A stretch of DNA of 64,000 nucleotides, taken from the NCBI GenBank assembly GCA_933207985.1, contig OW240917.1, positions 240,693,402 to 240,757,401 of the forward strand. Direction: 5' to 3'. The notes under the pieces are model-generated. The model saw nothing but the letters and a program-made list of their open reading frames with translations, had not been told where the DNA came from and did not search any database. The position numbers and the translations under genes are program-made. Below, piece after piece: positions 47,501 to 59,634 of the stretch. Every line of letters begins with the position of its first letter. Within the stretch, counting starts at the first letter, position 1. Source of the stretch: Pelobates cultripes. Its lineage: Eukaryota; Chordata; Amphibia; Anura; Pelobatidae.

Positions 47501-48927
47501 TAACAGGCCATTTGCTGAAATAGACTTGGTTAGCAACTAACTGTGCACATCCATTGTCACTTGGTATATGATGTTAGAAACAAGGAACAAGGTGAGGGTT
47601 CGGAGATCTACTGAATCTCTACCTGGTTTTGCAATACACCTAAAACACTACTAACAAAGATCTCCCCTCCGCCCCCCATCTCATATAAACCCTTTTTTTA
47701 AAATTAAAATTAAAAAAACACTTCAGTACTCAATGGACCTATCACATGTGAAAACCACAGTTTTCTCCAACGGAGGGTTACAAGATTAGTGGGACACAGG
47801 TCCCAAGACATAACAGTTCAAGTCAATTTTTTGGTCTGCACTAGTCTTTGTCTGCATCTGTGAACATTTCAGATCTCTTCATCCAGAGGTATCCCAAATT
47901 GGCACAGAAAGATGATGGATATCCCAAGCAAAATGATGTAGCCGGTTTATAAAAAATGTGTGGACAGACAAGGAGACCAAGATGTCCAGCAAACATCTGG
48001 CCCAGCCCATTTCACGAGTTGCGCCTATTTCAAACTGAGGAACTGCAGAGATATCCCATTTTGCAGATGGAGGTAATCCCCCTCTGCCCGCCATAAAAGA
48101 CCTTTTATGGCCCAAAAAAAGGGAGACAGACCTGGAAACCTAGAAAGTTCTCAGTTCTGTACAATTCTATCCTAAGACAAAAAAATAATACAGTTGACCT
48201 CTTATTTCAGATATCCCAAGAAAATGCCATCTGATACTATTAAACAGGCTATTGAATATTACTTTGGGAATCAGCCTAAAGTCAGGAGTTTGAGGTTATA
48301 AATGCTAAAGAGTATGGGGAACAAAAATAGCATGTGTTTAAAAAAAAAAAAAAGCCAATAAACAATGAGCATATATCAATAAAGCATAAGTAACACCATA
48401 CTCATTTTGAATATCTCTTCTAGAATATCCATAATCCCATATACACGTGGGTTAATAATTTAGATGGTTTGATCTTGACTAGATTTATGGCTTATCCTTT
48501 GTGATATGGGCCGCCTGTATCACCATATCAGTTTGCAACAGATATGTGATAATCGGAACAGAATATTCAATAATCCCGTTGTCCCGTTCTGTAACAATAT
48601 AATTTACTGCCTTGAGCTAAGTTAGAATTTTGCAACACTCATTCAATTCTGTAATGGTGCTTTTTGTTTACACCATCCTAGAAACCTTCCAGTGAGATTG
48701 TATAGCTTAGAAATTGATAACATACGCACTGCTGATGTTACTGGACTACATTTCCCAGGAGCCTAAAGCCTAGCTAGCTGTGCACCATAGAGGTGTCCAT
48801 GTGTGCCACTCCCAGTCTACAACTTGTAGTGAATCCCTGGACATCCCAAGACCTTGCACCATTCTTGGTTCTCAGACATACTTCACAGGCACAGGATTAG
48901 TAGGCAGTTTCCGCAGGTGGTGCCGAT
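44573..48927. other. Unassigned DNA with a decayed hAT-like hairpin
   Basis: No gene supported over about 4.3 kb. At 45515-45640, GCGTTATGGGAAAATTATAG, ACAACAATTCCCATAACAG and CATCATGGGAAACGTAGTTG look like an old hAT MITE. Another ACTACATTTCCCAGGAGCC lies at about 48750. Poly(A) at 48337-48351. Confidence 0.4.
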
Positions 48928-49200
48928 ATGACTGAGAACAATAAAAGTAAGTCCTCAGTTGAGGATTTCCTCATGAAGTCTTCTCTGACTGAACAGAACA
49001 ACCTGGAAAAACAACAACTTTGTAGCAAGAACTTACACGGAACTCCAAAATTTAAAGATCTTCTAAGAAACCAGCACGTTACTTCCCAAAGGAAATCTTT
49101 AAAATCTGCCGAAAATTTGCCGAACACTGAGAGCAGTGCCGTGAAATCTACCTCTTCCATAACTTTATCATTATTGCCACCGGGGATTATTTCCTGCTGA
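48928..49200 (+). CDS. Unidentified 90-codon ORF
   Basis: Starts at ATG 48928 and ends TGA. The protein is hydrophilic and rich in Ser, Lys, Asn, Gln and Leu in its first 75 residues (starts MTENNKSKSSVEDFLMKS), then turns hydrophobic (LSLLPPGIIS). It differs from most open frames here in having an evenly mixed composition without repeats. I recognise no domain. It could be the N-terminal part of the first ORF of a non-LTR retrotransposon, where such basic, Ser-rich starts are common, or an exon read past its donor, or chance. No splice sites were chosen. Confidence 0.25.
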   Translation: MTENNKSKSSVEDFLMKSSLTEQNNLEKQQLCSKNLHGTPKFKDLLRNQHVTSQRKSLKSAENLPNTESSAVKSTSSITLSLLPPGIISC

Positions 49201-51197
49201 AGGGGCAGGGTTCTTTTTGTATTAGTGAAGTTAATTTATAAAGAGAGGTTTCTGACCAGACTACATAGAATAGGGAGACGGTAACATCCGCTGGATGTTG
49301 GACAAAAGTAACTTTCCCATGACGTACTTGGAAACCGCAGTAATCTGAACATACCTTTCCTGGTTAAATACTTTGTTGTTATTATATATCTGGTATAAGT
49401 CTGAGGGAAAGCAGAGATAGAAGAAGGTATCCATTGATAAAGAAGTGTTTTGTGGCTCACCGGTCATAGGAACACACCAAGGCACTCAAGCAGTGACAGC
49501 TGGTGAAGGTGGTGGGGCACTACCCAAACATTGTCTAATGTGGTATGAGGTGGAACTTAAGTCCTAAACCTTTGACAGCAAAGTCACACCTTCTTCCAAA
49601 ATAGCAGAATATGGGAACAAACCCCCAAACAATACTTCATGAAAGTGCTGGTAATGAGTTTTAATACTTAGGAAAAGTAATGAGTCTACCACGTCATGCC
49701 ACTTTGAGATCCAAAAAAAAAAAACCCCAGTAAAGTCTCTTAACTGAAGCCCTCAAAAGCACACACTGAAATGATGGCCCAACACGGGTTTTTGATTACA
49801 AAGTTAAAGAGGAGAAAATTGCATTTACTAGACGCCTTTACTGCGCACTAAACTGTGTGAAAAACAATGCTGCAAATTATCCGAGATACATTTGTGGTCG
49901 GACAAGCAATCAGCATGCACCAAAACAAGAACGCACGTTCCGCGTTCCCAGAAACACAAAACAATATTCTCAAAATATACATTAGAGTAAAACAAAAAAC
50001 AGTAACTTGTAACCCCCCAAATTAGTGATAAATTAGCTTCCAACGTAAATGATTGTGGACTACATTTCCCATCCCAGCTTCTAACAGAAACCTTTCTCCG
50101 CGACTATTTTTCAGATGTGGCACATAGAAACAGGGATGCTGGGCTGGCCAACAAAGCCCCAAGGACGCTGCCAGAAAAGGAGTTCATAGTGAAAAGCTCC
50201 CCTTACAGATCACCACGACAACTTCAAATCACTGAAGTGTCATGGTGGCAGGAGTAACTCTTTAAATGTAAAACCTTCTGAAGTGGCATAGAAAGGCATC
50301 TGATGCAAATTCATTTTACTCTCTTACATTTTCCACAATTCTACCTGCTCTCAAGAGTTTTAAATTCATTGTGAACTGACTGAAGTTGAGAGCAATCAAG
50401 GAATTATAGGGATTCAAAACCACCCAAAAAATACCCATTGCTCTCACCAAAATCCACTTTGGAAGAAATCACATTGTAGCATTCTATAGTCTTCTCCATA
50501 ATAGCACTTACATACACTATAGTGCATCTATAAGAACCCAAAACCATTTTCCCTAAATTAAAAGTTACCATCACGGTTTATTCACTAAACGTAAACTTGC
50601 GGAGAACTGGCAAGGGAATTGAAGAATTATGGACAAAATAGTCAAATTAGAAACCTAGTGCTTTAGCCGCACCATAATTTGGTGAAAATGTTGGTGAAAA
50701 ATTTAACTTTTTAAAACTTATTTTACAATATTGCAATGTATCCAGCATTACAGGTGCTACGTAAAAAGTGAAAGTATCAGAACGGAATCAGAGATTTGCC
50801 ACCTTCCACCATGTATACAACCTACTCGGACATCTTTTTACACACCATAAAGGTCCGAATATGACCACATGGATCATTATATGTGTTAGAGGCTGGAGCA
50901 TTAGTTATACAAAACACCCGTAGTACCTGTTCCTTCTTGCCAGTGGAAAACAAGACTGGTATGGCCTGGCCCAGACTGACGAAGCCTGCAGCGATGTGAT
51001 GTAATGTATACAGATAGCAATACATATATGCTGCCTCTATGGAGGAAAGGCACCGGGAGTCAGGCAATTAACTCATCTCCTGCTGGATAAATAATGCATT
51101 CTACTTGGGAATTAGAACAGAGTCGCTCACTCTGACGTCTTGTCACATTAAAGTAATTCTTCACAAGGCAGAGGTTTATAATTTATAGGATTAACCC
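49201..51197. other. Unassigned DNA with hAT-like and T2-like scraps
   Basis: GGACTACATTTCCCATCCCA at about 50054 with GGGATGCTGGGCTGGCC at 50134 looks like a decayed hAT MITE. A hairpin (CACCACGACAACTTCA/TGAAGTGTCATGGTGG) ending in a TTTAA at about 50265 is a lone T2-type end. No gene supported. Confidence 0.4.
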
Positions 51198-51288
51198 TTA
51201 AAGGCACACTGTTGGCAATATAACCATTTCAGCTCATTGAACTGGTTATAGTGCCTTGGGTCCCCTAACTCAGTCTCTCCATGTAATG

Positions 51289-51866
51289 TTAAAGGGGATA
51301 CTATAGTACTTAGAATACAAAGTTGTATTCCCAGCACTATAACTCCCTCACTCTACCCCCCCCAGCGTAGTAAGGGTTAGAATAACCCTTACTGTACTTT
51401 CCCGATTCCAGCGGCGGTGTCCCTCAGCGGTGGGTCTAGTGGGACAGCCACTAGAGGAAGTCTTAATCCTGCAGAGTAAACTGCAATAACTAACATTGCA
51501 TGGTTAAAGGGACAGGGACATTGCACCCAGACCACTTAAATGAGCTGTAGTGGTCTGGGTGCCTATAGCCTTTACCACAACAAGAGGGCAGTCTTAAATT
51601 AGAGGGACAAAGGTTTAAAAATAATATCAGGAAGTATTACCTTACAGAGAGGGTAGCGGATGCATGGAATAGCCTTCCAGCTGAAGTGGTAGAGGTTAAC
51701 ACAGTAATGGAGTTTAAACATGCGTGGGATAGGCATAAGGCTATCCTAGCTATAGGATAGGGCCAGGAACTAGTGAAAGTGTTTGGAGGATTGGGCAGAC
51801 TAGATGGGCCGAATGGTTCTTATCTGCCGTCACATTCTATGTTTCTATGTTATAGTGTCCCGTTAA
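51289..51866 (+). mobile_element. Inner T2 element inserted at TTAA in the outer one
   Basis: TTAAAGGGGATACTATAGTA at the left (TTAA 51289-51292) and TATAGTGTCCCGTTAA at the right. The flanks join to give the outer element's normal order. GACAGCCACTAGAGG and the hairpin ACCCAGACCACTTAAATGAG / GTAGTGGTCTGGGT are shared with the element at 61318-61795. It is interrupted at its right end by the CR1-like insertion (51569-51855). Confidence 0.8.
51569..51855 (+). mobile_element. CR1-like LINE 3' end inserted in the inner T2 element
   Basis: The sense strand keeps the C-terminal tail typical of CR1 ORF2 (phrases RKYYLTERVADAWNSLPAEV and VMEFKHAWDRHKAILA), then a short 3' UTR (GCAGACTAGATGGGCCGAAT). 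It ends in ATTCTATGTTTCTATG, the octamer-type tail of CR1. TATAG flanks it (51564-51568 and 51851-51855), a possible 5-bp duplication. It is a heavily 5'-truncated, dead copy of about 285 bp, and its target was the T2 element's terminal GCCTATAGTGTCC. Confidence 0.8.
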
Positions 51867-52216
51867 ACACTAAATGGGTTGTGGTAGCTCCGTCCCTACT
51901 GGAAGTGTGGCTAAGGCAGTGGGTTACACACTTCGTACTAGCCATACCCATTTATACCAGAAAGGGGGACTGTTAAAGGCTGAAAGTGGTTAGGTGACAC
52001 TCTCAGCCAAATCACAGATATCCATTTTTGCTCAGCCTAGTGCATCCTCTTAGCCTGAAGCAGCACAGAGAGGATTGGCTACAGGGAACTCTCAAATAAC
52101 ATTAAAACTTTAAAAAGCAGTCTAACAATGAATGGATGGGCAACACCAAGGGAATCCAGACACTATAACCACTTCAATGACATGAAGCAGTTATGTAGCT
52201 TACAATGTCCCTTTAA

Positions 52217-53210
52217 AGTGACAAACAATGCAAAGAACATACTGCATTTTCTAGCATGCCACAAACAGAGGGTTAAGATATAATTGCTATATCAATGTAT
52301 CTAGAAGACGCCTGTTGTACTTTATCGGGTGGAATGTATCTGCAGATCTTTGTTTAAGGAATGCGCCCTCCCACCAGGTGATTAAGACCTTGGCATGCTA
52401 TTGTTCAGCAGAATGCAGGAAAATAAAGCCTTGTTCATATTATCTAGCAGGTAGAGATAAAAGAAGATATTGATGGCTTTTCCAATTCAGGATACCTGTG
52501 CCTACTACACAGTAGTGTTTAAATAACCCTAATTTATCAGCCAAAAAAAATTAAAAAAAAAATTAAAATAAATAAAATGTAAAACCTTTAGATGTCTCCT
52601 AAGCAGATAAACCAATCCTAGTGTTTTTAACAAATCGCTTTGCATAACTCATTAAACAACCATGCACGTGTAAAATGTGCACTAACAGCGAGAACTTACA
52701 AGGGACACAGTGTCGCCTGTACATGGGGCCAGCTGGGGTGGGCTCACAGAGGAATATTTATCACTTGTAGGAAGGAGCTGTGGACGGATTCGCTATTCAG
52801 ATTGCCAGACACGAACACATTGTACGAGCCACAAATTCACCCACAGTAGAGATAAGCGCAGCTCTTGGTAACAAAATGTTCTCTTGATTACTCAAAATGG
52901 CCAAACACTGCCTCTTGCTGGAGCATGAGAGAATTGCACATTATACAAAGACCCTTTAGGTTAATATTAGCAGACCTAGAAATTGCAGATGTTTCAGAAT
53001 ATTTGAACAAGTTGTCCATAAAGTGTTACAACACTGTCGTCCTGTACTCACTGTGTTCTAAAGTATGTCTGAAACAGCTTCAAATGAAAACATTTAAGAA
53101 ACATTCAAGGTGAAAACACATTTGGCTTTTTTTTAACCTACTTATTAGGCACCAGCAATGTTATCTGCAATGTTGTTCAAAGGTTGTTGAGGGCTCAAAG
53201 GCATAGGATT
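52217..53210. other. Unassigned DNA
   Basis: No gene or recognised repeat apart from A-rich runs at 52540-52580. Confidence 0.4.
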
Positions 53211-53481
53211 TTAAAGGGACACTCCAAACCCCTAAATCATTTCAACATTGTTACACCCCTCCCCACCCATCTGTCAATCAGACAACCGGTCATGTCACTT
53301 CCTGGTTACTCAGCTCAGAGGCTGCTGACAAGAGATCTGCAGCTTTTGCAAGTCATGTTTAGATAGAACCCCAAAAACTAAAATTACTCATTAAATGGCT
53401 ACATTGACATAGGGGGTATATCTACATTTTTTTTTATTTGGGTACTATCCATTCAAGTCATCAGTCTGAAAGTCCCTTTAA
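53211..53481 (+). mobile_element. TTAA-flanked MITE, about 271 bp
   Basis: TTAAAGGGACACTCCAAACC at the left, GTCTGAAAGTCCCTTTAA at the right. The left end agrees with the 21952 element (TTAAAGAGACACTCCA), suggesting the same or a sister family, though the interior differs. Confidence 0.65.
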
Positions 53482-54390
53482 GTAATAATTTGATGTTTTT
53501 AACATACAGTAGTAGGGTGCTGACTCCCACTCTATTTAAAGTCTGGATAATAAAGGTTTCTCAATGGCAGATTTGGGGACCTCAGTTTTACAGAAACTAC
53601 AAATTGCAATTCAAATTCAACAAACAAAATAACCGCAAAGTAAAATTACTGTTGCGTTTTTAAACTGGTGGAGCTATTCTCAAGACCAGAAATGGTTGTG
53701 AATCAACCAGGGAACTTCAAATTTGGAGTAAAAAAAAAAAAAGACAATAAAAATCCAATCCAGCCATTTTGGGCTAGAATTTAATTCCAACGAAAATGTA
53801 ATTTAATATGAAGGCTCTGGAAAAAGCACTGATGTCACTGCTGGCAGATGACGTTTTATCAATAAAAAATAAAAATAAAATAAAACACCTTGAGGACTGG
53901 TTTGGAAACCACTGATGTAGAGTTTCAGACACTATAAAATATAAGCAAACTAAGTTCTTAACTATCCAAAGACTTTAAAATAAACACACTTAAGGTTTAT
54001 CAAATAGAGAGCCATCACTTCTGAAGATATTTCCTACTATTCGTCATATCTTCTAGCCATGGGAACCGCAGTGAAAATGGCACAATTCTACTCAAAGTCA
54101 AACAGAAAATTCTGAAGATTCTGCCAAGTTTATTTTTTTTTTTTTTTGTGAACACTTAATTTAAAAGATATTGGAATCTTTGCTGAGGATTCAGACAATA
54201 ACAGGTTTGTTGTCAAATTCTGTTCTCTTAGAAAAGTTCTCTAAGTGTCAAGCTTATTTAAATGTTTATCTCACAATCTGGGGTGACCAGACCGACACAT
54301 AAAAGTAAAGAGCCCTGAAGGCACCAAGGTGTTAACTGTTCAGTAATGTAAGCATCATTAAACAAATGAAAAGTGTATTATCGTTTCCAG
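53482..54390. other. Unassigned DNA
   Basis: No gene supported. Poly(A) at 53730-53744 and poly(T) at 54131-54148. Confidence 0.4.
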
Positions 54391-54411
54391 AATTGCTTTC
54401 TAGCCTCTTAC

Positions 54412-54509
54412 CGCTGGACCTGTTTTTCCGGTTTGATTTACCGCCACTGAGAAGCATCTTCAAACTGTTGCGGAACATGTCTAATATTGGACCCACATCA
54501 GCTGATACT
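54412..54509 (-). CDS. Candidate internal coding exon (minus strand), unidentified gene
   Basis: On the minus strand the acceptor TACAATGTCTTGTGTTTCAG is followed by 98 bases open in one frame and then a good donor (AGCG|GTAAGA). The peptide reads VSADVGPILDMFRNSLKML then LSGGKSNRKNRSSG: an amphipathic stretch followed by a basic Ser/Lys/Arg tail. The exon would enter in phase 2 and leave in phase 1. The same DNA also has acceptor and donor signals on the plus strand (54391-54536), so the strand is uncertain. I do not recognise the protein. Confidence 0.3.
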
Positions 54510-54808
54510 CTGAAACACAAGACATTGTACAGAAAGGTGAGAACAGGATGAGGCAGAAATCAAGGGCATTCATTTATTTTGCATTAAAATACAGACAGGT
54601 TATTTTTGACAATCAGGAAAACAGGAGTTTAAAAAAATAAATAAAAAATAATAAGATACTTGTCAGACCATTAATTTGCATAGTATTTATTTGCGCTTTA
54701 TTTTCTAATTATTTCTTTTAAAAAATTGTTTTACATTTTATGAAACATACATTAAAAGATTTGCATTGGAGAGAGAATAAAATGATCCAATATCACTTTT
54801 AAGGTTTC

Positions 54809-55256
54809 TTAAATAGACATTCTAGGCACCATTACCACAACAGTGCACTTTTGTGGTGGTGCCATAAATCCGTTGGTGTCATTTGCCACTAATTTAATCT
54901 CATTAAATTGATTACAGTGCTCTTTTTGAGCAGTTTAAGACTAAAGGGTCCTTTGGCACCCACAGCCTGGCTCCCATTGGAGGTATGGATAAGGCAGAGA
55001 CTAAACAAATTCTTCTAACCATACCAATTCATACCATCAATGGGCACTGTGATAGGCTGAGAGCAGTCAGCTGACACTCTCAGACAATCATAGTCGTTCA
55101 TTGCTTCCTCATTAGACCAAGCAGCACAGAGGATAGGTTGCTGGGAACTATCATTTAGCGTTAAAAAAACGCTGAATAAAAGAAAGGCGCCAGGAGACTT
55201 AGATTATACCATATCAATGAGATGAAGCAGTTACAGTGATTATAGTGTACCTTTAA
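54809..55256 (+). mobile_element. T2-type MITE, about 448 bp
   Basis: TTAAATAGACATTCTAGGCA at the left and ATTATAGTGTACCTTTAA at the right. The left end carries the hairpin GGCACCATTACCACAACAGT / TTGTGGTGGTGCC. The interior is the uninterrupted counterpart of the outer element at 51198-52216. Confidence 0.75.
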
Positions 55257-55877
55257 GCAATAGTCATTGGCTGAGGGTGTCATCTGACAGAGTTAGTATG
55301 ATCAACTCAGACCACGAGGATTGCAGATGCCCGACGCAGCAAGATAAGTGTGAAACAGTTTGGAAATGGAGATAGGCTTAGGAGGATGCCCAAGGACTCC
55401 TGGAACCATAAACACCAAAGTGCACTGTAGTGGTTATAGTAACTATGCCAAGCGGATCCCTTTAAGTATAAAAGGAAGGTGAACAAATAAAAATACTTAA
55501 ATCTTGATACTTCGAACAAGACAATCTACATATAGTAAATAATGGACCTTTGTGTCCATTAATTATTAATATTGCAGATTTATACTCAATACAATGGGGA
55601 AGGAGTTTATTTAGCGACCAGCAACAGAAACCGTCTGGCTGACAAATTCCAGTGCAGTTTTCGGTTTCAAACTCTTATGGTCATGAGTCAAGGAGATATA
55701 TTAAGCAAGACGGTTAAAAATATCAAGTTTTAAATGATAATTTTGAGACTACTGACTTTTACATCTTGCACATCATTATTGTTTAAAAAAAAGAAGTAAA
55801 ATAATAAATATAAAAATATTTTAACCTAAAACAAACTAAACATGCTCTGATTTATGAGTCAGGGGTATAGGCACAAA

Positions 55878-56215
55878 CTAAAAGGGACACTATAGTGACC
55901 AAAACAACTTTAGCTTAATGAAGCAGTGTTGGTCTATAGATCATGCCCCTGCTGTCTCATTGTCCAATTCTCTTCCATTTAGGAGTTACATCACTTTGTT
56001 TCTGCAGCCCTAGTCACACCTCTCTGTGACTTGCACTGCCTTTCTAAACACTTCCTGTAAAGAGTCATCTAATGTTTGTATTTAATTTATTGCACAGTCT
56101 GTTTAATTTAGAACTTCGTCATCTCCTGCACTGTTAATAGCTTGCTAGACCTTTCAGGAGGCTCCTGTGTGTGACTAAAGTTCAGTTTACAGTGTAGGAG
56201 ATAAAAACGTCTCAA
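55878..56215 (-). mobile_element. T2 element, reverse orientation, distal end lost
   Basis: CTAAAAGGGACACTATAGTG then ACCAAAACAACTTTAGCTTA is the CACCAGAACAAC-type end (compare 2828). The far terminus is not seen; the endpoint given is approximate. Confidence 0.45.
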
Positions 56216-58409
56216 GTCAGTTACATCGGATTGAAAATAAAACTTCCAAGGGTTATCTGCCTCTATTAAACTATCAAACCACAATTACTGTTATGTAACC
56301 ATTCTTTTATATTTGTTTGAATATACTCCTGGAACTTTACGGTTTGCGGAAAAAACATAGATTTTATCTGGTAAAACACTTTCTAAATGATTCAAAATAA
56401 TGAGTCCTAAAAAGGTGTGTGAATTTCTTTTTTATCTGTTTCCAGCAATGACTGGCATGCGGTGTGCAGCATGAACATTAAATTGTGATCTACTCATGTT
56501 GTGACAACACCGGCTAATTTCACGCAGTTTAACCTCAAAACGAAGGTCATGATTAAAAGGCGGAGAGTGGCAATTTAAGGAACATGTGAGATAGTCCACC
56601 ACAAGAAAATTTTGCCACCTAGAAATTTGTGTTAAAAAAGCAATAGCACAGCTGCCAGCAGGATTAAATTCTTCCATACAAAGCTAAATGACTGAGGTAA
56701 ATGGTTCGCAAAAAAAAAAATGCAATTAAGCCCAAGTTATTGTCTATTTCACAGCATCTTTGCTCAAAATCTTATTTGTTTTAATAAAAAAAAAAAAAAT
56801 CAAGCACTGGGAATTATTTAATTAAACCGGAGTGTCCCCGACTTGGCAAAAGTCCTGTGTCTGAGTTCAAACAACGCAAATACTATTTGTCTCTGATACG
56901 GTCCCAACACCTTAACTTGTTCCTAACCCAAGTTATTCAGGTGAGAATAAAATGAAAAATACATAGTAAAGAGCTGTATATATATTTTTTTCTTCAGGCA
57001 GTGTTTTTAAGCAAGGATTACAATTAAAAAAAGGGGGGGCTTATATTTAAAATTACGTACTTAGAAGAAGCGAACTGGGAGGGAACAAGAGTTTTTAAAT
57101 ATAATAAAAACTTCAACTGTAATTGTATAGTTCAAATGCAAACGTGATCTAGTCTACCTGAACTTAGTGGGAGTTACATTTTAGGGCAGGAGCGCCTGTT
57201 ATATTTAATTCAGCCCTCTCCTGACCAAAGTCATGTTTTATGGGGTGAGGATGCCCACTAGTGTCCAGAACGCAAACTGCTCTGCAATCACTGGCTTTTA
57301 GCAGGCAAACATAACTGAACATTCATTAAAGGGACACATTGCATTTAAATAAAAATACAAAAATAATTTAAAAAAAAGAACACTACAGCCTATTGTAATA
57401 GTTGTGATTGTAAGAAGTTGTCCTTGCCAAACTTTATTTTGATTCCCTTGCAATTTCTTTATTTTTTACGCAATTCTAACTACTACCTACTAAAGCCGTA
57501 AGTAGGTCATTAAATCATTAATTTCTTATGGAGACAATGATTAAACAAAAACTTTTGGGTCTAAACCAAACCTGAAAAGATGCATAGAAAGATTTCTTGT
57601 GCCGCGTGAAACGTCGTATTTCTGGGTACAAAAGAGACACGTTTAATGCTAGCTATAAACGGATTTCAGAATTTTGCTACGAAAGTGAAATGGGAACTAG
57701 GCTGCCCCATACCTGAGGTTAAAGATTAGGTAGGTTTGTTTTTAAATCTTGACCAGTCGCTTATCTTCAATGGGTTAACTTTGATACCATACTCAGCAGT
57801 AACTCTGGACATGAGATGAGCTTGTTCCATTCAGTTATATATTTTTTTGTTGCCGTCTAAAAGGTTAAAGGCTTGTATTTCCCCAGGCAATAAACACCCA
57901 AATGGCCTGTCCGCTCATATCTTAGTATAGCTGACACAGGATTATATTCTGTCCCCCCCAACCCAACAACCTCAAGCCCCCCTCTCCCGCCTCCAATTCC
58001 TTGTACATTTCAACAGACCAGCCACTTGTAGTTTTATTGGACTGTAATTATCTCTCCAGGAGAGGCCTTAAAAAAGCCAAGAAATCTATTTAGAGAAATA
58101 GATGTAGCCAGCAGGGTGGATGCGGCTATAGGGGGGAGAAGGGCGGGCGGGAGATAGAGCTGCTGAGCTGGTCTGGTTAGAGGGAGACAAAGTAAGATGT
58201 AACGCGATACTGTAATCTTCAAGGGAAGAAAAAATAAATAAATAAACACAACATTGCTAAAATAAGGGAAGTCAAACATGGGTCAGCTTGTGCCTCAACT
58301 GGAGAATGAAACCCTAGGAGAATATCGGACATTGCTTGTAAAATCAGCTACTAGTACATTGTTTATGATAAGTTGATCTGTGCATTTACTACCCTGTCAG
58401 TAAAAAAAC
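56216..58409. other. Unassigned AT-rich DNA
   Basis: No gene supported. An orphan T2-like start (TTAAAGGGACACATTGCATT) lies at 57326. Poly(A) runs at 56711 and 56787. Confidence 0.4.
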
Positions 58410-59634
58410 AAAAACAATGAGGTTTACCTACAAACCATGGGCACTGCTATGAGCACTAAGATGGCACCCCAATACGCTAATCTGTTTATGGCAGATCTTG
58501 AACAGCAATTCCTAGAAATACAACACACCAAACCATACAAATATTATCGCTATAAATCGATATCATCTTAAATATTTGGACTGAAAGGGAAGAAAAACTG
58601 ATACAGTTCCATGACTCTTAACACATTCCATCCAAACAAACTAGCTAAAAATTGAATATTCCACTAGATCTGTGAATTTTCTGGACACCACTGTGACATT
58701 TAACAATGGCACAATCCAGACCTCGGTTTACAGAAAACCCACAGACAGGTGCAGTTACCTTCACAGCTCTAGCTTCCACCCCTCCCATACTAAACAGGAC
58801 ATCATCTACAGCCAAGCCACTAGGTACCATCGCATATGCTCTGATCCTAATGATCGTAATTCCCATCTAAATGTACTCTCCCAATCTATGAGACAGAAAG
58901 GCTACATACCAAAGACTATTACCAAACAAATCAACTCTGCTGTAAAAACGCCAAACACGCACCTGCTACAGTACAGAGAGAAAAAAATAGAGTGCCACTT
59001 GTGGTCACCTACAACCCAGCTCTTGAGGAAATACGGAAAATCATTAAAGACCTACAACCAATGTTAACAGAAGATGATACTCTGAAAAACATTTTCCCTG
59101 AAACACCCATTTTGGCCTTCAGACAACCACCAAACCTCCAACAAAAATTAATCAACAGGAAGCTGCCCACTGATGGGAAGAATAAAGAAAACGGGACCAG
59201 TCAATGCAAAAAAAACCTTGCTGCAAACTGTGTCAGCACATATGCACAGACAACACAGCCACACACAACAATAACACCTACAGCATTAAAGGTTCATACT
59301 CCTGCACATCCGGCAATGTGGAATACATGATTCAATGAACCAAATGCCACCTAGGATACTACATTGGGGAAACCACCCAATTAAATGGCAGAATGAATAT
59401 GCACAGATACTATGTTAAACACCACAAAGATGAATCGTACTGCACTCCTGTGGGACACCACTTTACGCAGACTGGCCACTCAATGAAGGACCTAAAAATC
59501 AGAGTACTGAAAGGGGGTTTTAAAAATACCCAAGAAAGAAAAACCAAGCCAGAATGATTAAACTGTTTAACAGCAAGAATAGAGGACTAAACACTGATTT
59601 GGGCTTCCTGTCCCACTACGAACACTTTACATGA
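58410..59634 (+). pseudogene. Penelope-like retroelement (RT + GIY-YIG), decayed
   Basis: The conceptual protein runs in several frames. First comes EVYLQTMGTAMSTKMAPQYA then NLFMADLEQQFLE (reverse transcriptase palm). The YIDD-type catalytic motif near 58545-58565 has lost one Asp codon and the frame. From 58672 the RT thumb and linker follow (NFLDTTVTFNNG, SVYRKPTDR, SHLNVLSQSMRQKGY). A frame change near 58985 leads to VVTYNPALEEIRKIIKDL. A further change near 59210 leads to the C-terminal endonuclease: VEYMIQ, a stop, TKCHLGYYIGETTQ (59353-59370 encode GYYIGE), CTPVGHHFTQTGHSMKDLKI. It ends HYEHFT and stop at 59632-59634. RT plus GIY-YIG is the Penelope-like signature; the CxxC-type linker is the kind seen in Neptune-like members. 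The 5' part is missing. It is dead. Confidence 0.9.

Larger units (their letters stand above)
51198..52216 (+). mobile_element. Outer T2 element of a three-level nest
   Basis: TTAAAGGCACACTGTTGGCA at the left (TTAA 51198-51201) and TTACAATGTCCCTTTAA at the right (ending 52216). Without its insertion (51289-51866) it is about 440 bp. It then matches 54809-55256 in order: ACTGGTTATAGTGCC, TGGCTAAGGCAG, CTAGCCATACCCATTTATAC, GACACTCTCAGCCAA, GCAGCACAGAGAGGATTGGC, ATGAAGCAGTTA. Confidence 0.8.

Noticed and set aside
51836..51850. ATTCTATGTTTCTATG taken at first as a microsatellite
   Set aside because: Its position directly after CR1-type 3' sequence and before the TATAG duplicate identifies it as the retroelement tail.
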